Below are positions 43,377 to 51,165 of a stretch of DNA of 64,000 bases, in pieces (the first letter of the stretch is position 1; every line of letters begins with the position of its first letter). Position numbers and translations under genes: made by a program. The DNA lies in the NCBI GenBank assembly GCA_965207335.1, contig OZ242267.1:930001-994000 (forward strand). Direction: 5' to 3'. The DNA comes from G965207335 sp965207335. Its GTDB lineage: Bacteria > Pseudomonadota > Gammaproteobacteria > PS1 > Pseudothioglobaceae. The notes beneath the pieces were generated by a model. It did not search any database. It had not been told where the DNA came from and saw only the letters and a program-made list of their open reading frames with translations.

Positions 43377-44165
43377 ATGATTACTATCAACCCATTTTTT
43401 GAACTTTCAAACTTTATACAACCTATGGTAATGCAAGTATATATAATTACTATGTTAGTATTGGTAGTTGGAGGAACAATACTTGATATGATGCACAAAA
43501 AAAGTGCTCAATACTTTTTTGAAAATTCTAAAAAATCAAAGAAAAATGCAAATATAGAAGTTAGTGGCAGTGAAAAAGTCTCTATTGCATTAAAAACCTT
43601 AACAAAAGATGTTTTAATATCTGGTGAATTTTGTAGTATGAAGCGTAGAATAGCCCATATTCTAACAATGTATGGCTTTATTATCTTTGTTATTACAACA
43701 GTTATTTTAATATTCTCTTATCCAAATGTTAAAACACCCAGTATTTTGCCACAATTGTGGCATTTAGGTGCAATTATGCTAGTTATTGGTGGTTATTGGT
43801 TTTGGTTTTTTATTAGAGTTGATGTTGCGGCTGAGGGCAATAAATGGTATCGTGTAATTCGTGCTGATTTATTTATTCTTGCACTTATGGCAACCTCTAC
43901 TTTTGCTTTAATTTGGTCTTATTTACAATCATCAGCAATCATTGGATGGACAAGTTTATTTTTTGTTTTGTTCGTTGTTTCTAGCACTGTTTTATTTGGC
44001 AGTGTTTTATGGTCTAAATTTGCCCATATGTTCTTTAAGCCTGCAGCAGCATTTCAAAAACGAATAATCCAAGCCGATGGCTCAAGAGAAAATTTACCAA
44101 AACCTGCCGATAAACCAAAAAAATTTGGCTTAGGTATAAAACGCGAAGCACCTCAACATTATTAA
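43377..44165 (+). CDS. aprM: Adenylylsulfate reductase membrane anchor AprM
   Basis: AprM is thought to link AprBA to the quinone pool in sulfur oxidisers that lack QmoABC. The 262-residue protein has about five membrane helices (near residues 15-35, 95-120, 125-145, 165-185, 195-220), two of them with His residues that could ligate haem (GEFCSMKRRIAHILTMYGF and LWHLGAIML). AAGGAG precedes the ATG. Position between sat and aprBA is typical. Its stop is one base before the duplication that flanks a 164-bp mobile element. Confidence 0.85.
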   Translation: MITINPFFELSNFIQPMVMQVYIITMLVLVVGGTILDMMHKKSAQYFFENSKKSKKNANIEVSGSEKVSIALKTLTKDVLISGEFCSMKRRIAHILTMYGFIIFVITTVILIFSYPNVKTPSILPQLWHLGAIMLVIGGYWFWFFIRVDVAAEGNKWYRVIRADLFILALMATSTFALIWSYLQSSAIIGWTSLFFVLFVVSSTVLFGSVLWSKFAHMFFKPAAAFQKRIIQADGSRENLPKPADKPKKFGLGIKREAPQHY

Positions 44166-44166
44166 A

Positions 44167-44330
44167 GAGACCTTTACATAAACATGAATAATCATCAGAA
44201 CCCCGCTTTTTACTCACTTGATAATTTTTACCAAACCAGCTTTAGAACAACTAGGGCAGGCTTGATAGAATATCATCAATTAAGCAAAAATCAGAGCTCT
44301 GTTAATCATCCCTATTTATGCAAAGATCTC
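44167..44330. mobile_element. MITE-like element, long class (164 bp), between aprM and aprB
   Basis: Ends are GAGACCTTTACATAAACA and TATTTATGCAAAGATCTC. The 5-bp duplication TTAAA flanks both sides (44162-44166 and 44331-44335); the left copy includes the aprM stop codon region. The interior is the reverse complement of the 164-bp copy at 18297. It separates the membrane subunit gene from the catalytic subunit genes. Confidence 0.93.
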
Positions 44331-44367
44331 TTAAAATTTATTTAACAACTAAAAAAGGAAAACTAAC

Positions 44368-44838
44368 ATGCCAACTTTTGTATATATGACCCGTTGTGAT
44401 GGTTGTGGACATTGTGTAGATATATGTCCATCTGATATTATGCACATTGATAAAACTACTCGTCGTGCCTATAACATTGAACCTAATATGTGCTGGGAGT
44501 GTTACGCCTGTGTAAAATCCTGTCCACAAAATGCAATTGACTGCCGTGGTTATGCTGATTTTGCACCATTAGGACATAGTGTTCGTGTGCTTCGTGAAGA
44601 AGAAAAAGGCACAATTTCTTGGAAAATTAAATTCCGAGATGGACGAACTAAGAATTTTGTTTCACCAATTACAACCCAACCATGGGGTAAAAAAATTCCA
44701 AAACTTGGCGAATTAGAAATGCCAAGTACAGAAGATATGAAAAATCAATTACTTTGTTTTGAGCCAGATGCATTAAATACCAATAAAGGCCTGCCAAGTA
44801 TGAAAAACTTAACACTTAAAGAAGGAGTGTATTACTAA
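44368..44838 (+). CDS. aprB: Adenylylsulfate reductase beta subunit AprB
   Basis: AprB is the iron-sulfur subunit that passes electrons between AprA FAD and the membrane. The 156-residue protein has two ferredoxin-type motifs, CDGCGHCVDICPSDIM (residues 10-25) and CWECYACVKSCPQNAIDC (near 43-60), then a beta-rich tail that wraps around AprA. AAGGA lies upstream. The stop overlaps the aprA ATG by one base, so the subunits are made together. Confidence 0.97.
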   Translation: MPTFVYMTRCDGCGHCVDICPSDIMHIDKTTRRAYNIEPNMCWECYACVKSCPQNAIDCRGYADFAPLGHSVRVLREEEKGTISWKIKFRDGRTKNFVSPITTQPWGKKIPKLGELEMPSTEDMKNQLLCFEPDALNTNKGLPSMKNLTLKEGVYY

Positions 44839-46694
44839 TGGGTAAAATTAAAACAGTTCATGTAGATTGTGATATTTTAGTTGTTGGTGGTGGAATGGCT
44901 GGTACAGGTGCTGCATACGAAGCTAGATACTGGGGTCGTGATATGAATATTGTCGTTGCTGAAAAAGCTAATATTGACCGTAGTGGAGCAGTAGCTCAAG
45001 GGCTTTATGCTATTAATTGTTATATGGGCATGCAATGGGATGAAAATCAACCAGAAGACCATGTTCGTTATGCACGAAATGATTTAATGGGTTTGGTACG
45101 CGAAGATTTAGCCTATGATATGGCGCGTCATGTTGATTCTGCAGTACACAAGTTTGAAGAATGGGGTTTGCCTTTTATGCGTGACCCAAAAACTAACCGT
45201 TATCAACGCGAAGGTAAATGGCAAATTATGATTCACGGTGAAAGTTATAAGCCTATTGTTGCTGAGGCTGCTCGTAAATCAGCGGATAAAATCTATAACC
45301 GCATTATGATAACACACTTATTAGTTGATGAAAAACATGAAAATAGAACAGCAGGAGCTGTTGGTTTTAACTGTCGTACGGGTGATTATCATGTCTTTAA
45401 AGCTAAAACTGTTATAGTTGGTGCAGGAGGTGCATCGCATATATTCAAACCTCGCTCTGTTGGCGAAGGTATGGGACGCACTTGGTATGCTCCTTGGAGT
45501 AGTGGCTCAGCTTATGCACTACCAATTGGTGTGGGTGCTAAAATGACTCAAATGGAAAATCGTATTGTTTTAGCACGATTTAAAGATGGTTATGGCCCTG
45601 TAGGTGCTTACTTTTTACACCTTAAAACTTACACTCAAAATACTTATGGAGAGGAATATGAGTCTAAATGGTATGAGCAAACAAAAGAAATTGTTGGCAA
45701 GTATATTGACCATACTCCAACTCCTACATGCTTACGAAACCATGCCTTTATAGAAGAGGTAAAAGCAGGTAGAGGGCCTATACACATGGTAACTATGGAA
45801 GCTTTTCAAGACCCTCATTTAGAAGAAATAGGTTGGGAAAACTTCTTAGGTATGACTGTTGGTCAGGCTGTGGTTTGGGCATCTCAAAATATTGACCCTA
45901 AATATACTAATCCCGAGCTAACTACATCTGAACCTTATGTTATGGGCTCTCATGCAACTTGTTCTGGTGCCTGGGTTAGTGGTCCCAAAGATTTATCTCC
46001 ACCTGAATATTTTTGGGGATATAACCGTATGATGACTGTTGATGGGCTTTTTGGTGCTGGTGATACTGTTGGTGGCACTGCTCATAAATTCTCATCAGGC
46101 TCTTTTACAGAAGGTCGTCTTGCTGCTAAGGCAGCTGTTAATTACATACTTGATGGGCGTGCTGAAAACATTGAGGTTTCTAACGAGCAAATTAAAAAGC
46201 TAAAAAAGATTATTTACCAACCACTAGAAAATTATACTGTGGGGCGTAATGAAATTACTGCTGGAACTGTTTCTCCAAGTTATTTACTACCTATTCAAGG
46301 CTTGCAAAGACTTGAGAAAATTATGGATGAATATTGTGGTGGTATTGGTGTTAATTATATGACTAACGGTAATTTGCTAAAACGATGTATTGAGTTATTA
46401 GGTATTTTGGATGAGGACCTTGACCATATAGGGGCAGAAGATATGCATCAGTTACTGCGTGCTTGGGAATTAAAACACCGTCATAGTACTTCTGAATGTG
46501 TTGCTCAACATACACTATTTCGCGAAGAAACTCGTTGGCCGGGTTACTATTATAGAGGCGATCATATGAAATTAGATGATGAAAATTGGCATTGCCTAAC
46601 TGTATCGCGTCGCGACCCAAAAACTGGTGATTGGACTATGGAAAAAGCCCCAGTTTATCATCTCGTTGATGACAAAGAAAAAGAAGCAGAGTAA
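44838..46694 (+). CDS. aprA: Adenylylsulfate reductase alpha subunit AprA
   Basis: AprA is the FAD subunit that interconverts sulfite plus AMP and APS; with Sat it completes oxidation of sulfite to sulfate. The 618-residue protein begins with DILVVGGGMAGTGAAYEARY (FAD-binding) and includes the active-site type segments GGASHIFKPRSVGEG, LRNHAFIEEVKAGRGP and FGAGDTVGGTAHKFSSGSFTEG. Full length, with no interruption. AprA is also a common marker gene, so this sequence could be used to place the organism. Confidence 0.97.
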   Translation: MGKIKTVHVDCDILVVGGGMAGTGAAYEARYWGRDMNIVVAEKANIDRSGAVAQGLYAINCYMGMQWDENQPEDHVRYARNDLMGLVREDLAYDMARHVDSAVHKFEEWGLPFMRDPKTNRYQREGKWQIMIHGESYKPIVAEAARKSADKIYNRIMITHLLVDEKHENRTAGAVGFNCRTGDYHVFKAKTVIVGAGGASHIFKPRSVGEGMGRTWYAPWSSGSAYALPIGVGAKMTQMENRIVLARFKDGYGPVGAYFLHLKTYTQNTYGEEYESKWYEQTKEIVGKYIDHTPTPTCLRNHAFIEEVKAGRGPIHMVTMEAFQDPHLEEIGWENFLGMTVGQAVVWASQNIDPKYTNPELTTSEPYVMGSHATCSGAWVSGPKDLSPPEYFWGYNRMMTVDGLFGAGDTVGGTAHKFSSGSFTEGRLAAKAAVNYILDGRAENIEVSNEQIKKLKKIIYQPLENYTVGRNEITAGTVSPSYLLPIQGLQRLEKIMDEYCGGIGVNYMTNGNLLKRCIELLGILDEDLDHIGAEDMHQLLRAWELKHRHSTSECVAQHTLFREETRWPGYYYRGDHMKLDDENWHCLTVSRRDPKTGDWTMEKAPVYHLVDDKEKEAE

Positions 46695-46729
46695 GTAATG
46701 ATGATGCTTTATTTATTAGCAGGTATTAA

Positions 46730-47080
46730 ATGAAACTTCTTGAAAAAACAGATGAGGAAATTTTTAAAATTGCTAATCCTTTATGGGGTGAATTAATTAA
46801 ATCTTCTAATAGTCAAAACTATATTAGTTTTACTAAGCATTTTTGTAAACAAATGATGAGAGGTGCTAACGAAATAGAGATTGGCAAACAATGGGCAAGA
46901 AATGATTTAACCAAAAACCTATCAACAAAAATCAACCCTTTTGGTTGTTTAAGACGGGGCGAGCATGTCAGCGTTCTTTACAAGCAGACTAATGAAAAAA
47001 TTTTAGGCGACTATCTAGGAAGACTAGTGCTAGGAATTGAAGATGGTGAGGTTAAAATATTTGGTGCAACAATATTCTAA
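46730..47080 (+). CDS. Small conserved-looking protein downstream of aprA
   Basis: The 116-residue product has no signal peptide, cysteine cluster or membrane helix. It starts MKLLEKTDEEIFKIANPLWG and ends GRLVLGIEDGEVKIFGATIF, with a helix-rich first half and a beta-rich second half, somewhat like NTF2/SnoaL-type cone folds. I do not recognise a named family. It is 35 bases downstream of aprA and overlaps the FKBP gene by one base, so it is part of the APS operon and may act with Apr. Confidence 0.7.
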   Translation: MKLLEKTDEEIFKIANPLWGELIKSSNSQNYISFTKHFCKQMMRGANEIEIGKQWARNDLTKNLSTKINPFGCLRRGEHVSVLYKQTNEKILGDYLGRLVLGIEDGEVKIFGATIF

Positions 47081-47574
47081 TGCCATTAGAAATTATTACA
47101 GAAAATAAGTTTGTTGAACTAAGTTATAAAATTACCGATAAATCTAACGGCAAAGTTATTGCCAGAGTAGATACCCCCCTAGGTTATGTACAAGGCAATG
47201 ACTCACCGCTATTTGAACAAGTAACTCTTGCACTAGAAGGTAAAACTGTAGGCGATGTAATTGAGACACCAATTGATTGTTCTAAAATATTTGGCAAAAA
47301 ACTTACAGACCTTACTTTTACTGATAAACTTGATAATGTGCCAAAGAAATATAGAAAAGTTGGTGCTACTATTACTACTGAAAATAAAAAAGGTGAGCCT
47401 AAAGATTTTGTTGTTACTAAAATTGAAAATGGTAAACTAACAGTTGATGGCAACCACCCACTAGCTGGTAAAAATATACTCTTTACATTAAAAGTATTAT
47501 CAGTTCGTGATGCTACCAAAGAAGATATTGAATCAAGTGGAAATACAGATATTAGCATGATTAATAAAAGTTAA
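47080..47574 (+). CDS. FKBP-type peptidyl-prolyl cis-trans isomerase, SlyD-like
   Basis: SlyD-type isomerases help protein folding and, when they have a His-rich tail, bind nickel. The 164-residue protein shows the FKBP-type elements YKITDKSNGKVIARVDTPLGYVQG, LFEQVTLALEGKTVGD and the inserted flap domain followed by DGNHPLAGKNILFTLKVLSV, which is the diagnostic NHPLAG motif. The tail has no metal-binding His/Cys run. It overlaps the preceding gene by one base. Confidence 0.85.
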   Translation: MPLEIITENKFVELSYKITDKSNGKVIARVDTPLGYVQGNDSPLFEQVTLALEGKTVGDVIETPIDCSKIFGKKLTDLTFTDKLDNVPKKYRKVGATITTENKKGEPKDFVVTKIENGKLTVDGNHPLAGKNILFTLKVLSVRDATKEDIESSGNTDISMINKS

Positions 47575-47577
47575 AAA

Positions 47578-48063
47578 ATGGTTAAAAAAATAGCAATTAT
47601 ATCGGACACACATGGATTTGTTCACCCAGATATTATAAGATTAATAGCACGGTGTGATATAGCAATACACGCTGGTGATGTTGTTCTAGAATCGGTGTTG
47701 GATAAGTTAAAACCTTTGGAAAAATTAATAGTAGTTGCTGGCAATAATGACTCTCATATAACTCACTTAAATGATATTGCTATTCTACATTTATTTGGTA
47801 ATAAAATAGTAGTTGAGCATGGGCATAAGCATGGCCATCATCAAGTATCACACCAGTCATTACGCAAAGCACATAATGATGCTAAATTAATTATTTACGG
47901 ACATACCCACAAGCAAATTATTGATAAAAAGCAAACACCTTGGGTGGTAAATCCTGGTGCTGCTGGCGAAACTAGAACAAATGGCGGTGCATCTTGTCTT
48001 GTACTAGAAGCATCTGCTAACAAGCAGTGGAATATTGAGCCATTTCGTTTTATTGACAACTAA
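47578..48063 (+). CDS. YfcE/MJ0936-type metallophosphoesterase
   Basis: This is a calcineurin-like phosphoesterase of the YfcE family, which hydrolyses phosphodiesters. Metal-binding motifs are in order: ISDTHG (residues 8-13), HAGDVV, AGNND, VEHGHKHG and YGHTHKQ, then VNPGAAGETR. The 161-residue length is normal. Three bases separate it from the FKBP gene, so it is the last gene of the sat-apr transcription unit before a mobile element. Its physiological substrate is unknown. Confidence 0.87.
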   Translation: MVKKIAIISDTHGFVHPDIIRLIARCDIAIHAGDVVLESVLDKLKPLEKLIVVAGNNDSHITHLNDIAILHLFGNKIVVEHGHKHGHHQVSHQSLRKAHNDAKLIIYGHTHKQIIDKKQTPWVVNPGAAGETRTNGGASCLVLEASANKQWNIEPFRFIDN

Positions 48064-48069
48064 TAATAA

Positions 48070-48126
48070 GAGATATTTGCATAAATATGAATAATCATCA
48101 AAAACCCCTATTTATGCAAAGGTCTC
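48070..48126. mobile_element. MITE-like element, short class (57 bp)
   Basis: Ends are GAGATATTTGCATAAATA and TATTTATGCAAAGGTCTC. The 5-bp duplication AATAA flanks it (48065-48069 and 48127-48131). It lies between the phosphoesterase and the phosphofructokinase gene. Confidence 0.9.
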
Positions 48127-48197
48127 AATAAATACAATTAATTATTACCACAAACTGTTTAAGATATAATAAGCAGTTTTATCATTTTATAGAAAAT

Positions 48198-49442
48198 ATG
48201 AAAAATGCTTTTTATGCTCAATCTGGAGGAGTTACTGCGGTAATTAATGCATCTGCTTGTGGTGTTATTGAAACTGCAAAAAAATATAGTGATAAGATTG
48301 GTACTGTTTATGCTGGTGAAAACGGAATTATTGGGGCACTTACAGAAAATTTAATTGATACTTTTCAAGAATCAGTATCTGATATTGCGGCACTAAAACA
48401 CACCCCTTCTGGAGCTTTTGGCTCTTGTCGTTATAAAATGAAATCCTTAGAGGATAATAAACGCGAATATCAAAGACTAATAGAGGTTTTTAAGACGCAT
48501 AATATTGGTTATTTTTTTTATAATGGCGGTGGCGATTCTGCTGATACTTGTTTAAAGGTATCCCAATTATCAAAAAATATGAATTATCCAATTCAGGCAA
48601 TTCATGTGCCAAAAACAGTAGATAACGACCTGCCTATTACCGATAATTGCCCTGGATTTGGCTCTGCGGCAAAATACATTGCTATTTCTACTATGGAGGC
48701 TAGTTTTGATGTCTCGTCAATGGCAGCTACTTCTACTAAGGTTTTTGTATTAGAGGTTATGGGCAGACATGCAGGCTGGATTGCAGCCGCTGGTGGCTTA
48801 GTTGATAATTCTATTCCTGTGGTTATTTTGTTTCCAGAGGTTGATTTTAACGAACAAAAATTTTTAGCAAAGGTTGATGCTAATGTTAAAAAATTTGGCT
48901 ATTGCACTGTGGTAGTTTCTGAGGGTGCAAAATACACCAACGGTAAATTTTTAGCACAGCAAAGCAATAAAGATGATTTTGGACATGCACAATTAGGCGG
49001 TGTTGCACCTGTTGTTGCTAATTTAATTAAACAAAATTTAGGGCATAAATATCACTGGGCGGTTGCTGATTATCTCCAAAGAGCAGCTAGACATATATCA
49101 TCAGGTTCTGATGTTAAACAAGCATACGAATTAGGCAAAAAAGCAGTTGAATTCGCTATTAACGGTAAAAATTCAGTAATGCCTACAATTATACGCACAT
49201 CAAACAATCCTTATTCGTGGGAGATTGGTTGTGCTGATTTAAAGGATGTAGCAAATGTTGAAAAAATGATGCCTATTGATTTTATAACAAAAGATGGTTT
49301 TGGCATTACTCAAAAATGTCGTGATTATTTACAACCGCTAATTTTTGGTGAAGATTATCCGCCATACAAAAATGGCTTACCAGATTATGTAGTACTTAAA
49401 AAACAAAAAGTAGCCAAAAAATTACCACAATTTACAATTTAA
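48198..49442 (+). CDS. pfp: Pyrophosphate-dependent 6-phosphofructokinase
   Basis: PPi-PFK reversibly phosphorylates fructose 6-phosphate, and in autotrophs related enzymes also handle sedoheptulose phosphates. The 414-residue protein has the phosphoryl-donor loop YNGGGDSADT with Asp in place of the ATP-enzyme Gly, and PKTVDNDLPITDNCPGFGSA with the Lys in place of Gly that marks PPi use. EVMGRHAGWIAAAGG is the substrate block. A TATAAT-like box lies about 30 bases upstream. The adenylate kinase gene follows at 13 bases. Confidence 0.93.
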   Translation: MKNAFYAQSGGVTAVINASACGVIETAKKYSDKIGTVYAGENGIIGALTENLIDTFQESVSDIAALKHTPSGAFGSCRYKMKSLEDNKREYQRLIEVFKTHNIGYFFYNGGGDSADTCLKVSQLSKNMNYPIQAIHVPKTVDNDLPITDNCPGFGSAAKYIAISTMEASFDVSSMAATSTKVFVLEVMGRHAGWIAAAGGLVDNSIPVVILFPEVDFNEQKFLAKVDANVKKFGYCTVVVSEGAKYTNGKFLAQQSNKDDFGHAQLGGVAPVVANLIKQNLGHKYHWAVADYLQRAARHISSGSDVKQAYELGKKAVEFAINGKNSVMPTIIRTSNNPYSWEIGCADLKDVANVEKMMPIDFITKDGFGITQKCRDYLQPLIFGEDYPPYKNGLPDYVVLKKQKVAKKLPQFTI

Positions 49443-49455
49443 TTTAAGGAAAAAC

Positions 49456-50103
49456 ATGAAAATTATTTTATTAGGTCCGCCAGGGGCAGGAAAAGGAACA
49501 CAGGCAACAAATATATGTCATAATAAATCAATACCACAAATATCAACAGGTGATATGCTTAGAGGGGCAGTAAAGGCAGGCACACCATTAGGAATTAAAG
49601 CAAAGCAAGTAATGGATGCTGGTGGTTTAGTATCTGATGACATTATTATTGGACTTGTTAGAGAAAGAATTCAGGAGTCAGATTGTAAAAATGGCTTTTT
49701 ATTTGATGGTTTTCCAAGAACAATAGCACAAGCACAAGCATTAAAAAACGATGGTATTAATATTGATTTGGTATTAGAAATTCAAGTTCCAGACGAGGAT
49801 ATTATTACTAGAATGTCAGGTCGTAGAGCACACTTAGCTTCTGGACGAACATATCATATTATTTACAATAAGCCAAAAATTGACGGGATAGATGATATAA
49901 CAGGAGAGGATTTAGTACAAAGAGATGATGATAATGAGGCAACGGTTAAATCCCGCCTAGTAGTTTATCATAAGCAAACACAGCCATTAGTTAATTATTA
50001 TAAAAATCTAGCAAAAACAGATAATAATGCACCTAGCTATCATGCTGTTAATGGTGTTGGTGGTTTAGATGATGTTAAGCAAAAAATACTAGCAACTCTT
50101 TGA
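49456..50103 (+). CDS. adk: Adenylate kinase
   Basis: Adk interconverts AMP, ADP and ATP, and is useful next to the APS pathway, which produces AMP turnover. The P-loop GPPGAGKGTQA is at residues 7-17, STGDMLRGAVKAGT and DGFPRTIAQA follow, and the LID region (GRRAHLASGRTYHIIYNKP) lacks zinc Cys residues, as in Gram-negative enzymes. Length 215 residues. TAAGGAAA precedes the start. Confidence 0.95.
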   Translation: MKIILLGPPGAGKGTQATNICHNKSIPQISTGDMLRGAVKAGTPLGIKAKQVMDAGGLVSDDIIIGLVRERIQESDCKNGFLFDGFPRTIAQAQALKNDGINIDLVLEIQVPDEDIITRMSGRRAHLASGRTYHIIYNKPKIDGIDDITGEDLVQRDDDNEATVKSRLVVYHKQTQPLVNYYKNLAKTDNNAPSYHAVNGVGGLDDVKQKILATL

Positions 50104-50166
50104 AAAATAAGCATACTTTATTAGAGACCATTATATTGGTACTCAATTATACTGCTTTTGCAAGAT

Positions 50167-50202
50167 GAGATTGCCACGACTTTATCAAGGCTCGCAATGA
50201 CG
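50167..50202. repeat. REP-like palindrome (GAGATTGCCACG ... GCAATGACG)
   Basis: GAGATTGCCACG and CTCGCAATGACG are imperfect arms of a palindrome around a short AT-rich centre. The same consensus (CGTCATTGCGAG with GCAATCTC) recurs in many unrelated bacterial genomes as an intergenic repeat. Its GC-richer composition stands out from its surroundings. Only one copy is in the window. Confidence 0.6.
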
Positions 50203-50317
50203 ATATATAAAAAAAGTACCAACAATAACGAATTGGAATTATGCCAACTGTTGATTAAAAAAAGTACCCATAATTAAATATTTTTAATTTTTTATAAACA
50301 TTGTAATATTTTAATGT

Positions 50318-50323
50318 TATAAT
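50318..50323 (+). promoter_or_regulatory. Candidate -10 box of the 6S RNA gene
   Basis: TATAAT ends eight bases before the inferred 5' end of the 6S RNA. No good -35 hexamer is found at the standard distance, so the promoter may rely on a strong -10 box. Confidence 0.5.
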
Positions 50324-50330
50324 TTTAAAT

Positions 50331-50513
50331 GTGTCTGTTGTGTTTGTGATTAGGTTTTTATGCTCCAAACCGATATTGTATAAAAATAGGAGATGAGATT
50401 TAATATTTGTGTGCAAACTTATCTAGTAATAAGGAGCCTAATGATATTATTCAAACTTCCGCCTTAGACCATAGGTTTGAGGAATAAATCTAACACGGCA
50501 CATTGGACACACT
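50331..50513 (+). ncRNA. ssrS: 6S RNA
   Basis: 6S RNA mimics an open promoter and binds sigma-70 RNA polymerase. The region of about 183 bases has the expected closing stems (GTGTC with GACAC, then GTGTT with AACAC), an internal stem ATTAGG with CCTAAT around a large central bulge, the conserved CCGATATT segment on the 5' strand of the bulge, and CCTTAGACCATAGGTTTGAG, equivalent to CCTTGAACCAAGGGTTCAAG in E. coli. It lies directly upstream of the 5-formyl-THF cyclo-ligase gene, the standard ssrS-ygfA order. Ends are approximate. Confidence 0.87.
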
Positions 50514-50532
50514 ACTTATAGTTGTAATATGA

Positions 50533-50607
50533 GAGACCTTTGCATAAATATGAATAATTATCAAAGACTCAATTTTTGCTAATCACCCCTATTTATGCAA
50601 AGGTCTC
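50533..50607. mobile_element. MITE-like element, 75-bp class, abutting a start codon
   Basis: Ends are GAGACCTTTGCATAAATA and TATTTATGCAAAGGTCTC, a perfect 18-bp inverted repeat. ATGA is duplicated on both sides (50529-50532 and 50608-50611), and the right-hand copy contains the start codon of the cyclo-ligase gene. The insertion therefore hit the start codon itself and regenerated it. Confidence 0.93.
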
Positions 50608-51165
50608 ATGAATAAGTTTAACACTAGATTACATTTACGCAAACTGCGTAATAACCTTAGTTCCTACCAACAAAAAAAGCATGCTAAAAGTTTATTATAT
50701 CAATGTCAAAAGTTAGCTATTTTTCGTTTACCTTATAGTATAGCCTTGTACTATGAGTTTGATGGTGAAATAGCAACTAATTATTTACAGGAATTTTTAA
50801 AAAAGCAAGGTAAAAAAATTTATATGCCAGTTATTGATAAAAAGGTACTAAAATTTGTTATTCAAAGTAAAAAAATTAGTAAAAATAGTTTTGGTATTCA
50901 AGAGCCAAAATTTGTCAACCCTAAGCATCCAAAAAAACTTAATCTAATTTTAACGCCATTAGTTGGTTTTGATAATAACCATAATCGCTTGGGTATGGGT
51001 GGTGGTTTCTATGATAGAACATTGGCATTTAGCATTAAAAGAAAAACTAATTTTAGCTTAAAAGTTCATTCTTTAGCACATAGCTTACAACACCTAGATA
51101 GCATTAAGCCATCAACACACGATATTAAAGTAAAATCCATTATTACAGAGATAGGAAGCTTTTAA
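50608..51165 (+). CDS. ygfA: 5-formyltetrahydrofolate cyclo-ligase
   Basis: This enzyme converts 5-formyl-THF to 5,10-methenyl-THF with ATP. The 185-residue protein has the N-terminal RLHLRKLRNNLSSYQQKKHA, FDGEIATNYL and the conserved C-terminal LILTPLVGFDNNHNRLGMGGGFYDR (glycine-rich active-site loop). It follows 6S RNA, as usual. Its ATG directly touches a mobile element, so no native ribosome-binding site remains; the last bases of the element before ATG are AAAGGTCTC, where AAAGG could act as a weak Shine-Dalgarno sequence. Confidence 0.92.
   Translation: MNKFNTRLHLRKLRNNLSSYQQKKHAKSLLYQCQKLAIFRLPYSIALYYEFDGEIATNYLQEFLKKQGKKIYMPVIDKKVLKFVIQSKKISKNSFGIQEPKFVNPKHPKKLNLILTPLVGFDNNHNRLGMGGGFYDRTLAFSIKRKTNFSLKVHSLAHSLQHLDSIKPSTHDIKVKSIITEIGSF

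Larger units (their letters stand above)
50104..50330. other. Intergenic region between adk and the 6S RNA gene
   Basis: This AT-rich stretch holds a palindromic REP-like unit at 50167-50202 and a 12-base direct repeat AAAAAAAGTACC at 50209-50220 and 50257-50268. No reading frame or tRNA is visible. The -10 box for the 6S gene is at its right end. Confidence 0.6.

Noticed and set aside
50209..50268. Two copies of AAAAAAAGTACC as a possible CRISPR-like or iteron array
   Set aside because: Only two copies, low complexity, no regular spacing or neighbouring cas or replication genes.
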